A stretch of 15,853 nt of DNA from positions 1 to 15,853 of the forward strand of contig JAIFMT010000024.1 of the NCBI GenBank assembly GCA_020048295.1. Reading direction: 5' to 3'. The notes beneath the pieces are model-generated. The model was not told where the DNA came from and did not search any database. It saw nothing but the letters and a program-made list of their open reading frames with translations. The DNA is from Rhodoferax sp. Lineage in GTDB: Bacteria; Pseudomonadota; Gammaproteobacteria; Burkholderiales; Burkholderiaceae. How positions within the stretch are numbered: the stretch's first letter is position 1; each line of letters starts with the position of its first letter. The translations under genes and the position numbers were made by a program. Positions 6,613 to 14,038 of this stretch are shown here, one piece after another.

Positions 6613-9126
6613 ATGCACAGCGTGACGAGACGACCGCACACACATCCACTGCAAGCCGGCACGGGCTGGGTCTTGCTGGCGCTGGCACTGCCGCTGCTGT
6701 GGTGGGTGTCGCAGCCAGCGCGCCAGGTGCTGATCGAACCCACCGTCTTCCTGTTTTTTCACAGCGCGGTGGAGATGTTTGCCATCGTCGTGGCGATGCT
6801 GATCTTCATCACCGGCTACCGTGCCATTTTGTCGGTGCGCAAAGGGGCGGTGGTGCTGCTTGGCGTGGCGTTTCTGGGGGTCGGGCTGCTCGACTTCTTG
6901 CACACGCTGGGCTACGCCGGCATGCCCGATGCCATCACCGCCAACAGCCCGCAAAAGTCGATCTTTTTCTGGCTGGCCGCGCGGCTGCTGGCTGCAGCTG
7001 CCTTGCTGCTGTATGTGGCGTTGCCCAGCGGACCGGTGGTCACCGATGCGCGCCGGCGTCTGGCCGTTGTGCTGATGCTGGCAGTGGTAGCGGTGCTTGG
7101 CTTTCTGGGGCTGTGGCATCCGCAGCAGATGCCGGCATTCTTCATTACCGGCCTGGGCCTGACGCCGCTGAAGATCGGTACCGAGTGGGTCATCATCCTG
7201 ATCCACCTGATCACCCTGGGCCTGCTATGGCAGCGCCGCGCCGAGCTGGTGCGCGAGTGCTTGATGGCGCTGGCCTTTGCGGTGGCGCTGTCCGCCGTGT
7301 CCGAACTGTTCTTCACCATGCTGGGCATCATCGACAAGGATGCAGCCAATGGCATTGGCCACCTCTACAAGGTGGCGGCCTATTTGTACCTGTTTCACGC
7401 CACCTTCAACGAAGCGCTGCGCCGCCCGCTGGAGCGCATGGAAGTACAGCACCTGCGCGAAAAGGTGATCTTGAGCGCCGCGCCCGACGGCGTGCTGTGG
7501 GTGGACAGCACCGGCATCATGCTGATGGCCAACCCGGCCATGGAAACCCTGTCGGGCTACCCGGTGGCACAGTTGCTGGGGCAAAACGTGGACATCTTCC
7601 TGCCGCAGCCGCTGCGTGCGCGCCACGGCGCATCGGTGCGCCGGGCATTTGGCGACCCGCAGCCGCGTCCGATGGGGTCGATGGACCTGCAAATGATGCG
7701 CCGCGATGGCACGCTGCTGCCGGTGGATATTTCGCTGGGCTACTTTGAAGACGAAGGCAGCCAGCACGCCATCTGCTACATCCGCGACCTGTCCGAGCGC
7801 AAAAAGTTTGAAGAGTCGCTCAAGCACCAGGCCACCCACGACGAACTCACCGGGCTGCCCAACCGCTGGCTGTTTCACCTGCAACTGGGGCAGGCGCTGT
7901 CGCGCTGCGAGCGCAGCGGACAGCGGGTGGCGGTGCTGTTCATTGACCTGGACGACTTCAAGAACGTCAACGACAGTTTTGGCCACCCCACCGGCGATGC
8001 CCTGCTGCAGCAGGTGAGCCAGCGCATGCGCGCCGCCCTGCGCGACAATGACCTGCTGGCGCGCCTGGGCGGTGACGAATTTGCCGTGCTGCTGACCGAC
8101 CTGACCCATGCCGACGAAGCCGGCAACGTGGCCACCAAGCTGCTGCTGGCGTTGCAGGACGCCTACCGGATTGAAGGGCAGCAAATCTATTCAAGCGCCA
8201 GCCTGGGGCTGGCTTTTTACCCCGACGATGCCAGCGACAGCGACACGCTGCTGCGCTTTGCCGACATGGCGATGTACCAGGCCAAAGCCGCCGGGCGCGG
8301 CACGTTTGCGCTGTTTTCCAAGGCCATGGACCAGCGCGTGCATGAGGACATGCTGTTGCACACCCGCCTCAAGGAAGCCATCTCGCAGGGTGCCCTGGCG
8401 CTGCACTACCAGCCCCAGGTGGACGTGCAAACCGGTCGCATTGTGGCCGCCGAGGCCTTGCTGCGCTGGCACGACGCGGTGCTGGGCCAGGTGTCGCCGG
8501 TCCGGTTCATCCCGGTGGCCGAGGTCACCGGCCTGATCTTGCCGCTGTCCGACTGGGTGCTCGACACCGCCTGCCGCCAAATTGCCGACTGGACGCAAGC
8601 CGGGCAACCGCTGCGTGTGGCCATCAACATCACCGCGCAGCAGTTCCGCCAGCGCGACCTGCCGCAAAAAGTGGCCGCAGCGCTGCAGCGCGCCGGCGCA
8701 CAGGCGCAGTGGCTTGACATCGAAATCACCGAATCGGCCGCCATGGCGCAACCCGAACAGACGCGCGAACAACTGATTGCGTTGGTGGCCCTGGGCTGCC
8801 GGGTGGCGCTGGATGACTTTGGCACCGGTTATTCGTCGCTGTCGTACCTGAAAGCCTTGCCGGTCCACAAGATCAAGATCGACAAGAGCTTCATGGACGG
8901 GGTACCCGACGATGCCAACGATGTCACGATCTCGCTGGCCATCATCGGGCTGGCCAAGAACCTTGGCATGGGGCTGGTGGCAGAAGGCGTGGAAACCCGG
9001 GCGCAACTGGACTTTTTGCGCCAGCATGGCTGCGAAACCTACCAGGGCTGGCTGTTTGCCAAAGCCATGCCCGCCGACGAACTGGCGCAGCGGCTGCGCG
9101 CGCAACCCTTGGCTAACCCGAACTGA
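6613..9126 (+). CDS. MASE3-PAS-GGDEF-EAL bifunctional c-di-GMP signalling protein
   Basis: An 837-residue membrane protein that should make and/or degrade cyclic di-GMP. The N-terminal MASE3 sensor has several membrane helices to about residue 250, with FHSAVEMFAIV, GLLDFLHTLGYAGMPD and FWLAARLLAAAALL. A PAS domain follows at about 285-395. The GGDEF domain is intact: GGDEF at 486-490, with the inhibitory RxxD site (RDND, 477-480) exactly five residues upstream. The EAL domain is intact: EAL at 614-616, EITES, DDFGTGYSSLSYL from 734, KIDKSF and VAEGVET. I chose the ATG at 6613, which begins just after the chemoreceptor stop. A start at 6556 would add 19 residues, overlap that gene by 26 bp and precede the membrane domain with a polar tail. 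Neither start has a convincing ribosome binding site. Net activity cannot be predicted. Confidence 0.93.
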   Translation: MHSVTRRPHTHPLQAGTGWVLLALALPLLWWVSQPARQVLIEPTVFLFFHSAVEMFAIVVAMLIFITGYRAILSVRKGAVVLLGVAFLGVGLLDFLHTLGYAGMPDAITANSPQKSIFFWLAARLLAAAALLLYVALPSGPVVTDARRRLAVVLMLAVVAVLGFLGLWHPQQMPAFFITGLGLTPLKIGTEWVIILIHLITLGLLWQRRAELVRECLMALAFAVALSAVSELFFTMLGIIDKDAANGIGHLYKVAAYLYLFHATFNEALRRPLERMEVQHLREKVILSAAPDGVLWVDSTGIMLMANPAMETLSGYPVAQLLGQNVDIFLPQPLRARHGASVRRAFGDPQPRPMGSMDLQMMRRDGTLLPVDISLGYFEDEGSQHAICYIRDLSERKKFEESLKHQATHDELTGLPNRWLFHLQLGQALSRCERSGQRVAVLFIDLDDFKNVNDSFGHPTGDALLQQVSQRMRAALRDNDLLARLGGDEFAVLLTDLTHADEAGNVATKLLLALQDAYRIEGQQIYSSASLGLAFYPDDASDSDTLLRFADMAMYQAKAAGRGTFALFSKAMDQRVHEDMLLHTRLKEAISQGALALHYQPQVDVQTGRIVAAEALLRWHDAVLGQVSPVRFIPVAEVTGLILPLSDWVLDTACRQIADWTQAGQPLRVAINITAQQFRQRDLPQKVAAALQRAGAQAQWLDIEITESAAMAQPEQTREQLIALVALGCRVALDDFGTGYSSLSYLKALPVHKIKIDKSFMDGVPDDANDVTISLAIIGLAKNLGMGLVAEGVETRAQLDFLRQHGCETYQGWLFAKAMPADELAQRLRAQPLANPN

Positions 9127-9141
9127 GCCGCCCCGTTGCAT

Positions 9142-9197
9142 AGTAAAAAGTACCTCTAGCCCATACCGGTAAAGCGCTTCCAGCTCTACTTTTTGAG
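9142..9197 (-). repeat. Interspersed repeat, copy 2 (reverse)
   Basis: Read on the minus strand this gives GCTCAAAAAGTAGAGCTGG, a 20-nt spacer containing AAGCGC, then CTAGAGG (CCTCTAG at 9153-9159 on the plus strand) and a TACTTTTT end. Layout and spacing match the other copies. It fills much of the 180-bp gap between the MASE3 gene and the exported-protein gene. The flanking AAAAAG/CTTTTT make the ends partly complementary, so it could also fold as a hairpin. Confidence 0.7.
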
Positions 9198-9255
9198 CAT
9201 TCTCAACACGCTGCACTACGCCGATTTGCGCGCCAGTCGGGGTGTGGGCGATCTT

Positions 9256-9261
9256 TACAAT
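9256..9261 (+). promoter_or_regulatory. Candidate -10 box for the exported-protein operon
   Basis: TACAAT (within CTTTACAATG) lies about 46 bp upstream of the ATG at 9307. No convincing -35 element sits 16-18 bp before it. A promoter is expected in this gap because a four-gene run starts here, but the assignment is weak. Confidence 0.3.
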
Positions 9262-9306
9262 GCCCACGCACAATGGCGTTTTTTCACAACTTTGAGGCCT
9301 TTCCCC

Positions 9307-10044
9307 ATGAGTACACCCCTTGCCAACCCATTCAAGCGCATGCGCCTGGCGGCGACCCTGGCTTTTGGCCTGACCACCACGGCAGTCGGCTGGGCCGCGG
9401 ACCCGGTCACCGATGCCATGCAGGTGGCCAACGCACCGTACCGGGTGGCGATGTTCAAGGCCAGCGGCCCGTCCCTGCCCGAGGCGGTGCAAGCCGTCAC
9501 GCAGGCGCAGCAGGCGTGGAGCGCATTCGGCAGCCAGTTTGGCAGCAAGCCACCGGCCCCGTATGACCAGGATGCCGCGTTTGCCGAATCGGTTGCCAAA
9601 GTGGGTGCCCTTTACGCCCAGGCCCAGGCCGAGCTGGCCGCTGGCAAGGCGCCGGCAGCACACACTGCGCTCAAGGCCATTCGCACGGTGACTGCCGAGA
9701 TGCGCCAGCGCAGCCAGGTGATGATCTACAGCGACCACATCCACGCCTATCACCTGCAGATGGAACATGTGCTGATCGACGGCAAAGCCATGCTGGAACA
9801 GCCCAAGGGTCTGCTGCTGCTGACCTCGCAAGTCGGCGCGCTGGGCTATCTGGCCAAGCGACTGAGCAGCCAGGCACCGGCCAGCCTGACTGGCAATGCC
9901 GAATTTGTCGCCATGGTGGGCGCCGTTGGCGCATCGGTGAGCGCGCTGGAGTCCGCCTTGCTGGCGCAGGACATGGCGGCCGTCAAGGACGCAATGGGTA
10001 AACTGAAAGCCCCGTACAGCAAGCTGTTTGCCAAATTCGGTTGA
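9307..10044 (+). CDS. Exported helical protein of unknown function with a His-rich helix
   Basis: I do not recognise this protein. It has 245 residues. The N-terminus MSTPLANPFKRMRLAATLAF followed by a small-residue stretch to GWAA looks like a Sec signal peptide, probably cleaved near residue 30, giving a periplasmic product. The mature part is Ala-rich and predicted almost wholly helical, contains no cysteine and no CxxCH haem motif. The most distinctive stretch is residues 143-154, DHIHAYHLQMEH, where His144, His146, His149 and His154 with Asp143 and Glu153 could line one helix and bind metal or haem. I chose the ATG at 9307 because the frame's earlier TTG at 9193 lies in a repeat. An ATG at 9340 (MRLAATLAFGL) is a possible alternative. 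An AhpD-like gene follows after 22 bp. Confidence 0.75.
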   Translation: MSTPLANPFKRMRLAATLAFGLTTTAVGWAADPVTDAMQVANAPYRVAMFKASGPSLPEAVQAVTQAQQAWSAFGSQFGSKPPAPYDQDAAFAESVAKVGALYAQAQAELAAGKAPAAHTALKAIRTVTAEMRQRSQVMIYSDHIHAYHLQMEHVLIDGKAMLEQPKGLLLLTSQVGALGYLAKRLSSQAPASLTGNAEFVAMVGAVGASVSALESALLAQDMAAVKDAMGKLKAPYSKLFAKFG

Positions 10045-10066
10045 TTTTTCAATACAAGGAGTTTTC

Positions 10067-10423
10067 ATGAGTTCGTATGACGCCATTGGTCTGATGCACA
10101 GCATCAACGAAAACCTGGCCCCGTTTCGCAAGTCGCAGTCCGAGGCGATGGCCGGCTTTGGCCAGCTCTCCAAAGCCGCCATGGCCGAAGGTGCGGTCAG
10201 CGCCAAACACAAGGAAATGATCGCGCTGGCCATCGGCATCACGCAGCATTGCTCGGGCTGCATTGCGTTTCACGTCAAGGTGCTGCGCCGCCTGGGCTGC
10301 ACCCGCGCCGAATTTGACGAAATTCTGGCGCTGTGCGTGTATATGGGCGGCGGCCCCGGACTGATGGACGCAGCCGAAGCCATTGCCGCCTGGGACGCCA
10401 TGGAAAAGGCCGGCACGGTATAG
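10067..10423 (+). CDS. AhpD-like carboxymuconolactone decarboxylase-family protein
   Basis: A 118-residue cytoplasmic helical protein with one CMD domain. The redox motif is complete: Glu50, Cys62, Cys65 and His69 have the same spacing as Glu118, Cys130, Cys133 and His137 of mycobacterial AhpD (E-x11-C-x2-C-x3-H, here around HCSGCIAFH). This points to a dithiol reductant or peroxidase-type role and not to a true decarboxylase, which lacks the CxxC. The ending GGGPGLMDAAEAIAAWDAME is typical of stand-alone members. The ATG at 10067 has AAGGAG at 10056-10061; the frame extends upstream to 10028 but without that signal. It is 22 bp after the exported helical protein and 24 bp before the papain-like membrane protein. 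The partner oxidant is unknown. Confidence 0.9.
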   Translation: MSSYDAIGLMHSINENLAPFRKSQSEAMAGFGQLSKAAMAEGAVSAKHKEMIALAIGITQHCSGCIAFHVKVLRRLGCTRAEFDEILALCVYMGGGPGLMDAAEAIAAWDAMEKAGTV

Positions 10424-10447
10424 CACTGCTCAGCACCGCGCTGCCCC

Positions 10448-11620
10448 ATGAAAAATGTCTGGCCCGTGTTGCTGGGCTTGGTGCGCCCGGTCTATCTGGC
10501 GTATTCACTGTGGTGCGCTCTGTTTGGCTGGGTGCTGGCCATCGGGCTGACAGGCTGGGTGGCGGCACTGCTGACGGGCTACGCTGACACGTATCCGGTG
10601 CTGCGCCAAGCCGCCTGGGCCAGCCTGGCGACCTATGCGTTGCTGGCGCTGTATGCGGTGGTCGTGGTCTATCGGCAGCGCTCGGGCGATGACCCCAACC
10701 CTGGCCAAAGTGCCTTCATGGCCTGGTTTGGCACACTCAAGCTGTTTAGCAACGGTGGCGGTGCCCCCGCCGTCAAACTGCATTGGCCGTCGCATTTTCT
10801 GGTGGAAAACCCGCGTGGCTACCGCATCTCGGGGGCCAACATGCGCGCCGTGCTCGATCTGCTGCAAGACGGCGATATTTTGCTGCGGGGCTATGAGGGT
10901 TATGTCGATGGCGAGTTCATCCGCCGCTCGTCGGTGACCTCACAACACGGGTTTCAGCCGGGCTGGTTTACCCACGCGGCGCTGTACGTGGGCACGTTGG
11001 GTGAGGCACAGCGCCAGCAGGTGCCCGCTGCCTTCAGGGACAACCCGGCCCTGTTTGCACCCGGGCCGCAGCGGGTGATCCACTCGATGGCCAACGGCGT
11101 GCACACCGAAGACATCCTGACTTTTTTACGCTGTGACTACCTGGCGGTGCTGCGCCTCAAACCGGTGCTGGCGCTGCCTCCCGGGTCTGAGCCGCAAAAG
11201 GCGCTCAAGCAGGCCAGACCGCCCTCGCCCTCCGATGTCATGATGGCTGCGATGCAGAGCGCCCTGGCCGCCGGCGCCAGCGTGCCGCGTGCCCAGGTGG
11301 TGGCCGCGGCGCGTCAATCAGCCCTGGAAAAAATCGGTGAAGACTACGATTTTGACTGCAGCGACACCACCGAATTCAACCGCTTCAGCTGTGCCGAGCT
11401 GGTGTTTTACTGCCTGCGCGGGGCACTGGGGGCGCTGGCACTGAAACCCCAGGCACACGCGCTGTACCCGCTGGTGCCCCTCAACACCCGCTGGCGGATA
11501 CTCGAGCGCGTCACCATCACACCCGACGACTTTCATGATCTGCTGGCCAGCGCCAGCCTGGAATGCGTCTGGGAAGATGCCGCCAGCCAGGCGCGGCTTG
11601 CCACGGGCAACAGCGCATGA
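10448..11620 (+). CDS. Membrane-anchored permuted papain-like (YiiX/NlpC-P60-like) protein
   Basis: A 390-residue protein with two N-terminal membrane helices (about 10-45 and 53-75) and a soluble domain resembling the circularly permuted NlpC/P60 fold of the YiiX type. The order GDILLRGYEG, FTHAALYVG, VIHSMANGVHTED, then IGEDYDFD and RFSCAELVFYCLRGA places the likely catalytic His at 176 and Cys at 315, histidine before cysteine as in permuted members. The positive charges after helix 2 (VYRQR) suggest that the catalytic domain faces the cytoplasm, which would argue against peptidoglycan as substrate and for a lipid, acyl or amide bond at the membrane. That is inference. No ribosome binding site is obvious before the ATG at 10448. 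The stop overlaps the next start as ATGA. Confidence 0.72.
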   Translation: MKNVWPVLLGLVRPVYLAYSLWCALFGWVLAIGLTGWVAALLTGYADTYPVLRQAAWASLATYALLALYAVVVVYRQRSGDDPNPGQSAFMAWFGTLKLFSNGGGAPAVKLHWPSHFLVENPRGYRISGANMRAVLDLLQDGDILLRGYEGYVDGEFIRRSSVTSQHGFQPGWFTHAALYVGTLGEAQRQQVPAAFRDNPALFAPGPQRVIHSMANGVHTEDILTFLRCDYLAVLRLKPVLALPPGSEPQKALKQARPPSPSDVMMAAMQSALAAGASVPRAQVVAAARQSALEKIGEDYDFDCSDTTEFNRFSCAELVFYCLRGALGALALKPQAHALYPLVPLNTRWRILERVTITPDDFHDLLASASLECVWEDAASQARLATGNSA

Positions 11621-13575
11621 ATCAACATGCCCTCTGGCAGCGCCTGCGCCACCATGCCGTTGACGTGCTGGGGCTGCAGCTCAAGTACCTGGCAGGCAGT
11701 GAGCAGCGCATGCGTCAGGTGCGCATCACCGCCTGGATTGGCATCTTCGTCAGCCTGGTGTTTTCCGCCTTCAACATGCTGGTACCTGGCATGGCCATGC
11801 TGGGCTGGGTGGAACTGGCTGCCGGGCTGTTCTTGTTGCTGCCAGCAGCCTTGCTGGCGCGCCAGGCCCGCTGGATCGAGCCCGCCGAGTTGCTGATCAT
11901 GCTGGCAGCGCTGGTGATTCTGAGTGCGCTACTGGTATTTGGCGGCATCGCGGGCAGCGGGCTGTTCTGGATTTACACCGCGCCGTTTGTGGCCTTTTTC
12001 ATCAAGGGCCAAAAACAAGGCTGGTGGTACAGCCTGGCGTTTATGGCGCTGGTCACGGGCTATTTTGCGCTGGGTGGGCAGCAACTGGCGTTTGCCTACC
12101 ACTTTGCGCCTGTGACCGCCGTGCAATTCGTGCTGTCGCTGGGCTTTTATACCGTGCTGGCGGCCCAGTTCAACCTGCTGCGCAGCCATTACGAAGAGAA
12201 GTTGACGCAGCTCGTCGAAGAAAAAACCGCCGATGCGCAAGCGCTGCTGGCCCGCATGCAATACCTGGCCACCCACGACAGCACCACCGGGCTGCCCAAC
12301 CGCAGCCGGCTGCTAGAGCTGCTGCAGCACGAAATCAATGCAGCGCAGACCACCGGACAACGGCTGGCGGTATGCCATTTGCGGCTGGAGCGGCTGCTGG
12401 AATTGGGCAATGTGCTGGGGCTGGACGGTGCCGACAGCGTGGTGAAACAGGTGGCAGCCCAACTGGCCGCCATTGTCGAGGGCCACGGCCTGCTGGCGCG
12501 CGGGCGGCGCGATGAATTCACCATCGTTTACCGCATTGCCCAGGCGGGGGTCGATGCCGAGGCACTGGGGCGCTTCATTGCCCGCCAGCAAATCAGCGTG
12601 CAGGAACAAGACACCCCGCTGTACATCGAACTCACCCTCGGGCTGGCGATGTACCCAGACCACGCTCAGAATGCCGACAGCCTGCTGAAAAAAGCTGTGC
12701 AGGCGTTGTTGCAGTCGCGCACGAATGCCCAGCGCTGGGCGATTTATGACGCCCAGCAAGAGCGGCAATTCACCCGCCACCACCTGCTGTTTGGCAAGCT
12801 GCGCAATGCGCTGCAACAGCAGCAATTGCGCATGCATTACCAGCCGCAGATTGACTTGCAAAGCGGCCGGGTCATCGGTGCCGAGGCGCTGGTGCGCTGG
12901 CCTGACCCGGCAGAGGGCATGATTTCGCCGGCGGAGTTCATCCCGGTGGCTGAAGAATCGGGACTGATCCGGCAACTGACGATCTGGGTGCTGGCCGAAT
13001 CAATGCGTGAATGTGAGCGCTGGCAGCGCGCCGGTCTGGGCTTGAGCATCTCGGTCAATCTGTCGGCACAGAACCTGCTGGACCCCGAGCTGCCAGACGC
13101 ACTGCAGGCCGCGCTCACCGAAACCGGACTGCACCCGCGCCACGTCAACCTGGAAATTACCGAGGGCTGTTTCATGGCCTCGCCCCAGCGCGCCATGGCC
13201 ATGCTGCACAGCCTGCACGAATCGGGCTTCAAGCTGTCCATCGACGATTTCGGCACCGGCTATTCCTCACTGTCGTACCTGAAGAACATGCCGATTGACG
13301 AGCTCAAGATCGACCAGAGCTTTGTGCGCAAGCTGCTGCAAGACCGCGGCGACCAGGCCATTGTGTCGTCCACCATCGCCCTGGCGCACAACTTCGGGCT
13401 GCGGGTGGTGGCCGAGGGCATTGAAGACCCCGCCTGCGCCGACTGGCTGAAGGAGCACCACTGCGATATTGGCCAAGGCTACACCTACGCCAAACCCATG
13501 CCGTCCGCCGACTTTGTGGCGTTTGCCCGTGCCCGCGGTACGCACGTGAACCTGGACTGGCAACTCACGGATTGA
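11617..13575 (+). CDS. Six-TM GGDEF-EAL protein, probable c-di-GMP phosphodiesterase
   Basis: A 652-residue membrane protein. About six helices between residues 35 and 185 form an unassigned sensor module containing GLFWIYTAPFVAFFIKG. A short coiled stretch (185-215) leads to a GGDEF domain and then an EAL domain. The GGDEF domain starts normally (YLATHDSTTGLPNR) but is degenerate: the signature reads RRDEF at 297-301, and the metal-binding region reads HLRLERL (254-260) instead of an IDLDDFK-like motif, so no cyclase activity is expected. The EAL domain looks active: EAL at 423-425, NLSAQN, NLEITEG, DDFGTGYSSLSYL from 543, LKIDQSF and VAEGIED. The ATG at 11617 overlaps the previous stop by 4 bp, indicating translational coupling; the frame upstream lies inside the previous gene. 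The degenerate GGDEF may bind GTP or act as a regulator. Confidence 0.92.
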   Translation: MNQHALWQRLRHHAVDVLGLQLKYLAGSEQRMRQVRITAWIGIFVSLVFSAFNMLVPGMAMLGWVELAAGLFLLLPAALLARQARWIEPAELLIMLAALVILSALLVFGGIAGSGLFWIYTAPFVAFFIKGQKQGWWYSLAFMALVTGYFALGGQQLAFAYHFAPVTAVQFVLSLGFYTVLAAQFNLLRSHYEEKLTQLVEEKTADAQALLARMQYLATHDSTTGLPNRSRLLELLQHEINAAQTTGQRLAVCHLRLERLLELGNVLGLDGADSVVKQVAAQLAAIVEGHGLLARGRRDEFTIVYRIAQAGVDAEALGRFIARQQISVQEQDTPLYIELTLGLAMYPDHAQNADSLLKKAVQALLQSRTNAQRWAIYDAQQERQFTRHHLLFGKLRNALQQQQLRMHYQPQIDLQSGRVIGAEALVRWPDPAEGMISPAEFIPVAEESGLIRQLTIWVLAESMRECERWQRAGLGLSISVNLSAQNLLDPELPDALQAALTETGLHPRHVNLEITEGCFMASPQRAMAMLHSLHESGFKLSIDDFGTGYSSLSYLKNMPIDELKIDQSFVRKLLQDRGDQAIVSSTIALAHNFGLRVVAEGIEDPACADWLKEHHCDIGQGYTYAKPMPSADFVAFARARGTHVNLDWQLTD

Positions 13576-13680
13576 CTTGCGAGGCCTATCTGCCATTGCA
13601 GAGACCCGATCCGCAATCCATGCCTGCTTATGCACTGGACGGCGGGTCGCGGCCCGGCATGACAGCCGCTTTGTTTCAGG

Positions 13681-13980
13681 TTAACCGCCACCGCGTTGCA
13701 GGTACAGGTCAAAGCGCTTCATGAACGTGTGGCGCTGGAGCGCATCGACACCGGTAAATCTGAAGTTGACTTGCAGCACCGGCATGCGAATTTGGCCAAT
13801 CACGCGGGGCGGGGCCACTTGCCAGGTCAGGCTCAGCAGACCGTCGCCCAGCGATACCCGTGCCGCCTGGGGCTGCAGCGTCCAGGGGTGATCGCCAATG
13901 GCCGGGGGCAGCCAACCCAGCCACTGCGCCTCGGTGCAGCCCATGTCACGCGCAAACAAGGCGCTGTAGTTTGCTTGCAT
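13681..13980 (-). CDS. Conserved-looking 99-aa protein of unknown function, last gene of the AOR operon
   Basis: I cannot name a function. The 99 residues have no cysteine cluster, signal peptide or membrane helix. The sequence begins MQANYSALFARDMGCTEAQW and ends in a Phe/Arg-rich segment FMKRFDLYLQRGGG, with a beta-rich middle (SLGDGLLSLTWQV, QIRMPVLQVNFRF) that looks like a small alpha/beta fold. One cysteine is present at position 15. Amino acid make-up and reading direction fit a real gene, and it lies 58 bp downstream of the MoaD-like gene on the same strand. A role in AOR maturation or electron transfer is an inference from position only. The start codon abuts repeat copy 3 and has no ribosome binding site, so it may depend on the repeat or on readthrough. 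Confidence 0.65.
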   Translation of the reverse strand: MQANYSALFARDMGCTEAQWLGWLPPAIGDHPWTLQPQAARVSLGDGLLSLTWQVAPPRVIGQIRMPVLQVNFRFTGVDALQRHTFMKRFDLYLQRGGG

Positions 13981-14028
13981 TTAGATAGCTGCTTGCGCTT
14001 ATCTGATATGGCCTAGAGGCCAATTTCT
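13981..14028 (+). repeat. Interspersed repeat, copy 3 (forward)
   Basis: TAGCTGC at 13986-13992, a 20-nt spacer (TTGCGCTTATCTGATATGGC), then CTAGAGGCC at 14013-14021 and AATTT. This is the best-preserved copy in the window. It fills the gap between the MoaD-like gene and the 99-aa gene. On the minus strand it directly precedes the start codon of the 99-aa gene, so it forms that gene's entire 5' leader. Confidence 0.75.
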
Positions 14029-14038
14029 TATATAAATA

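Noticed and set aside
7225..8184. Minus-strand open frame of 319 codons
   Set aside because: It is antisense to the PAS-GGDEF region, with a low-complexity His/Gln-rich product.
9193..9306. Upstream extension of the exported protein to a TTG start
   Set aside because: The start falls in the interspersed repeat and the extension would bury the signal peptide. The ATG at 9307 gives a normal signal sequence.
8191..10263. Minus-strand open frame of 690 codons
   Set aside because: It runs antisense through the EAL domain, a repeat and two well-supported plus-strand genes. Its product is rich in His, Gln, Arg and Gly with no domain, as expected from the complement of GC-rich coding sequence.
12300..12325. 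CTAGAGCTGCTGC as a fifth repeat copy
   Set aside because: It is a leucine-rich coding stretch of the second GGDEF gene and lacks the TAGCTG-N20-CTARARG layout.
11617..13575. LapD-type inactive c-di-GMP receptor
   Set aside because: A LapD-like protein would have a degenerate EAL and a periplasmic domain. Here the EAL catalytic motifs are intact and the N-terminus is a multi-helix membrane module.
13576..13680. Possible terminator between the convergent EAL and 99-aa genes
   Set aside because: Only a weak CGGG/CCCG stem was found and no T-run on either strand, so no terminator was called.
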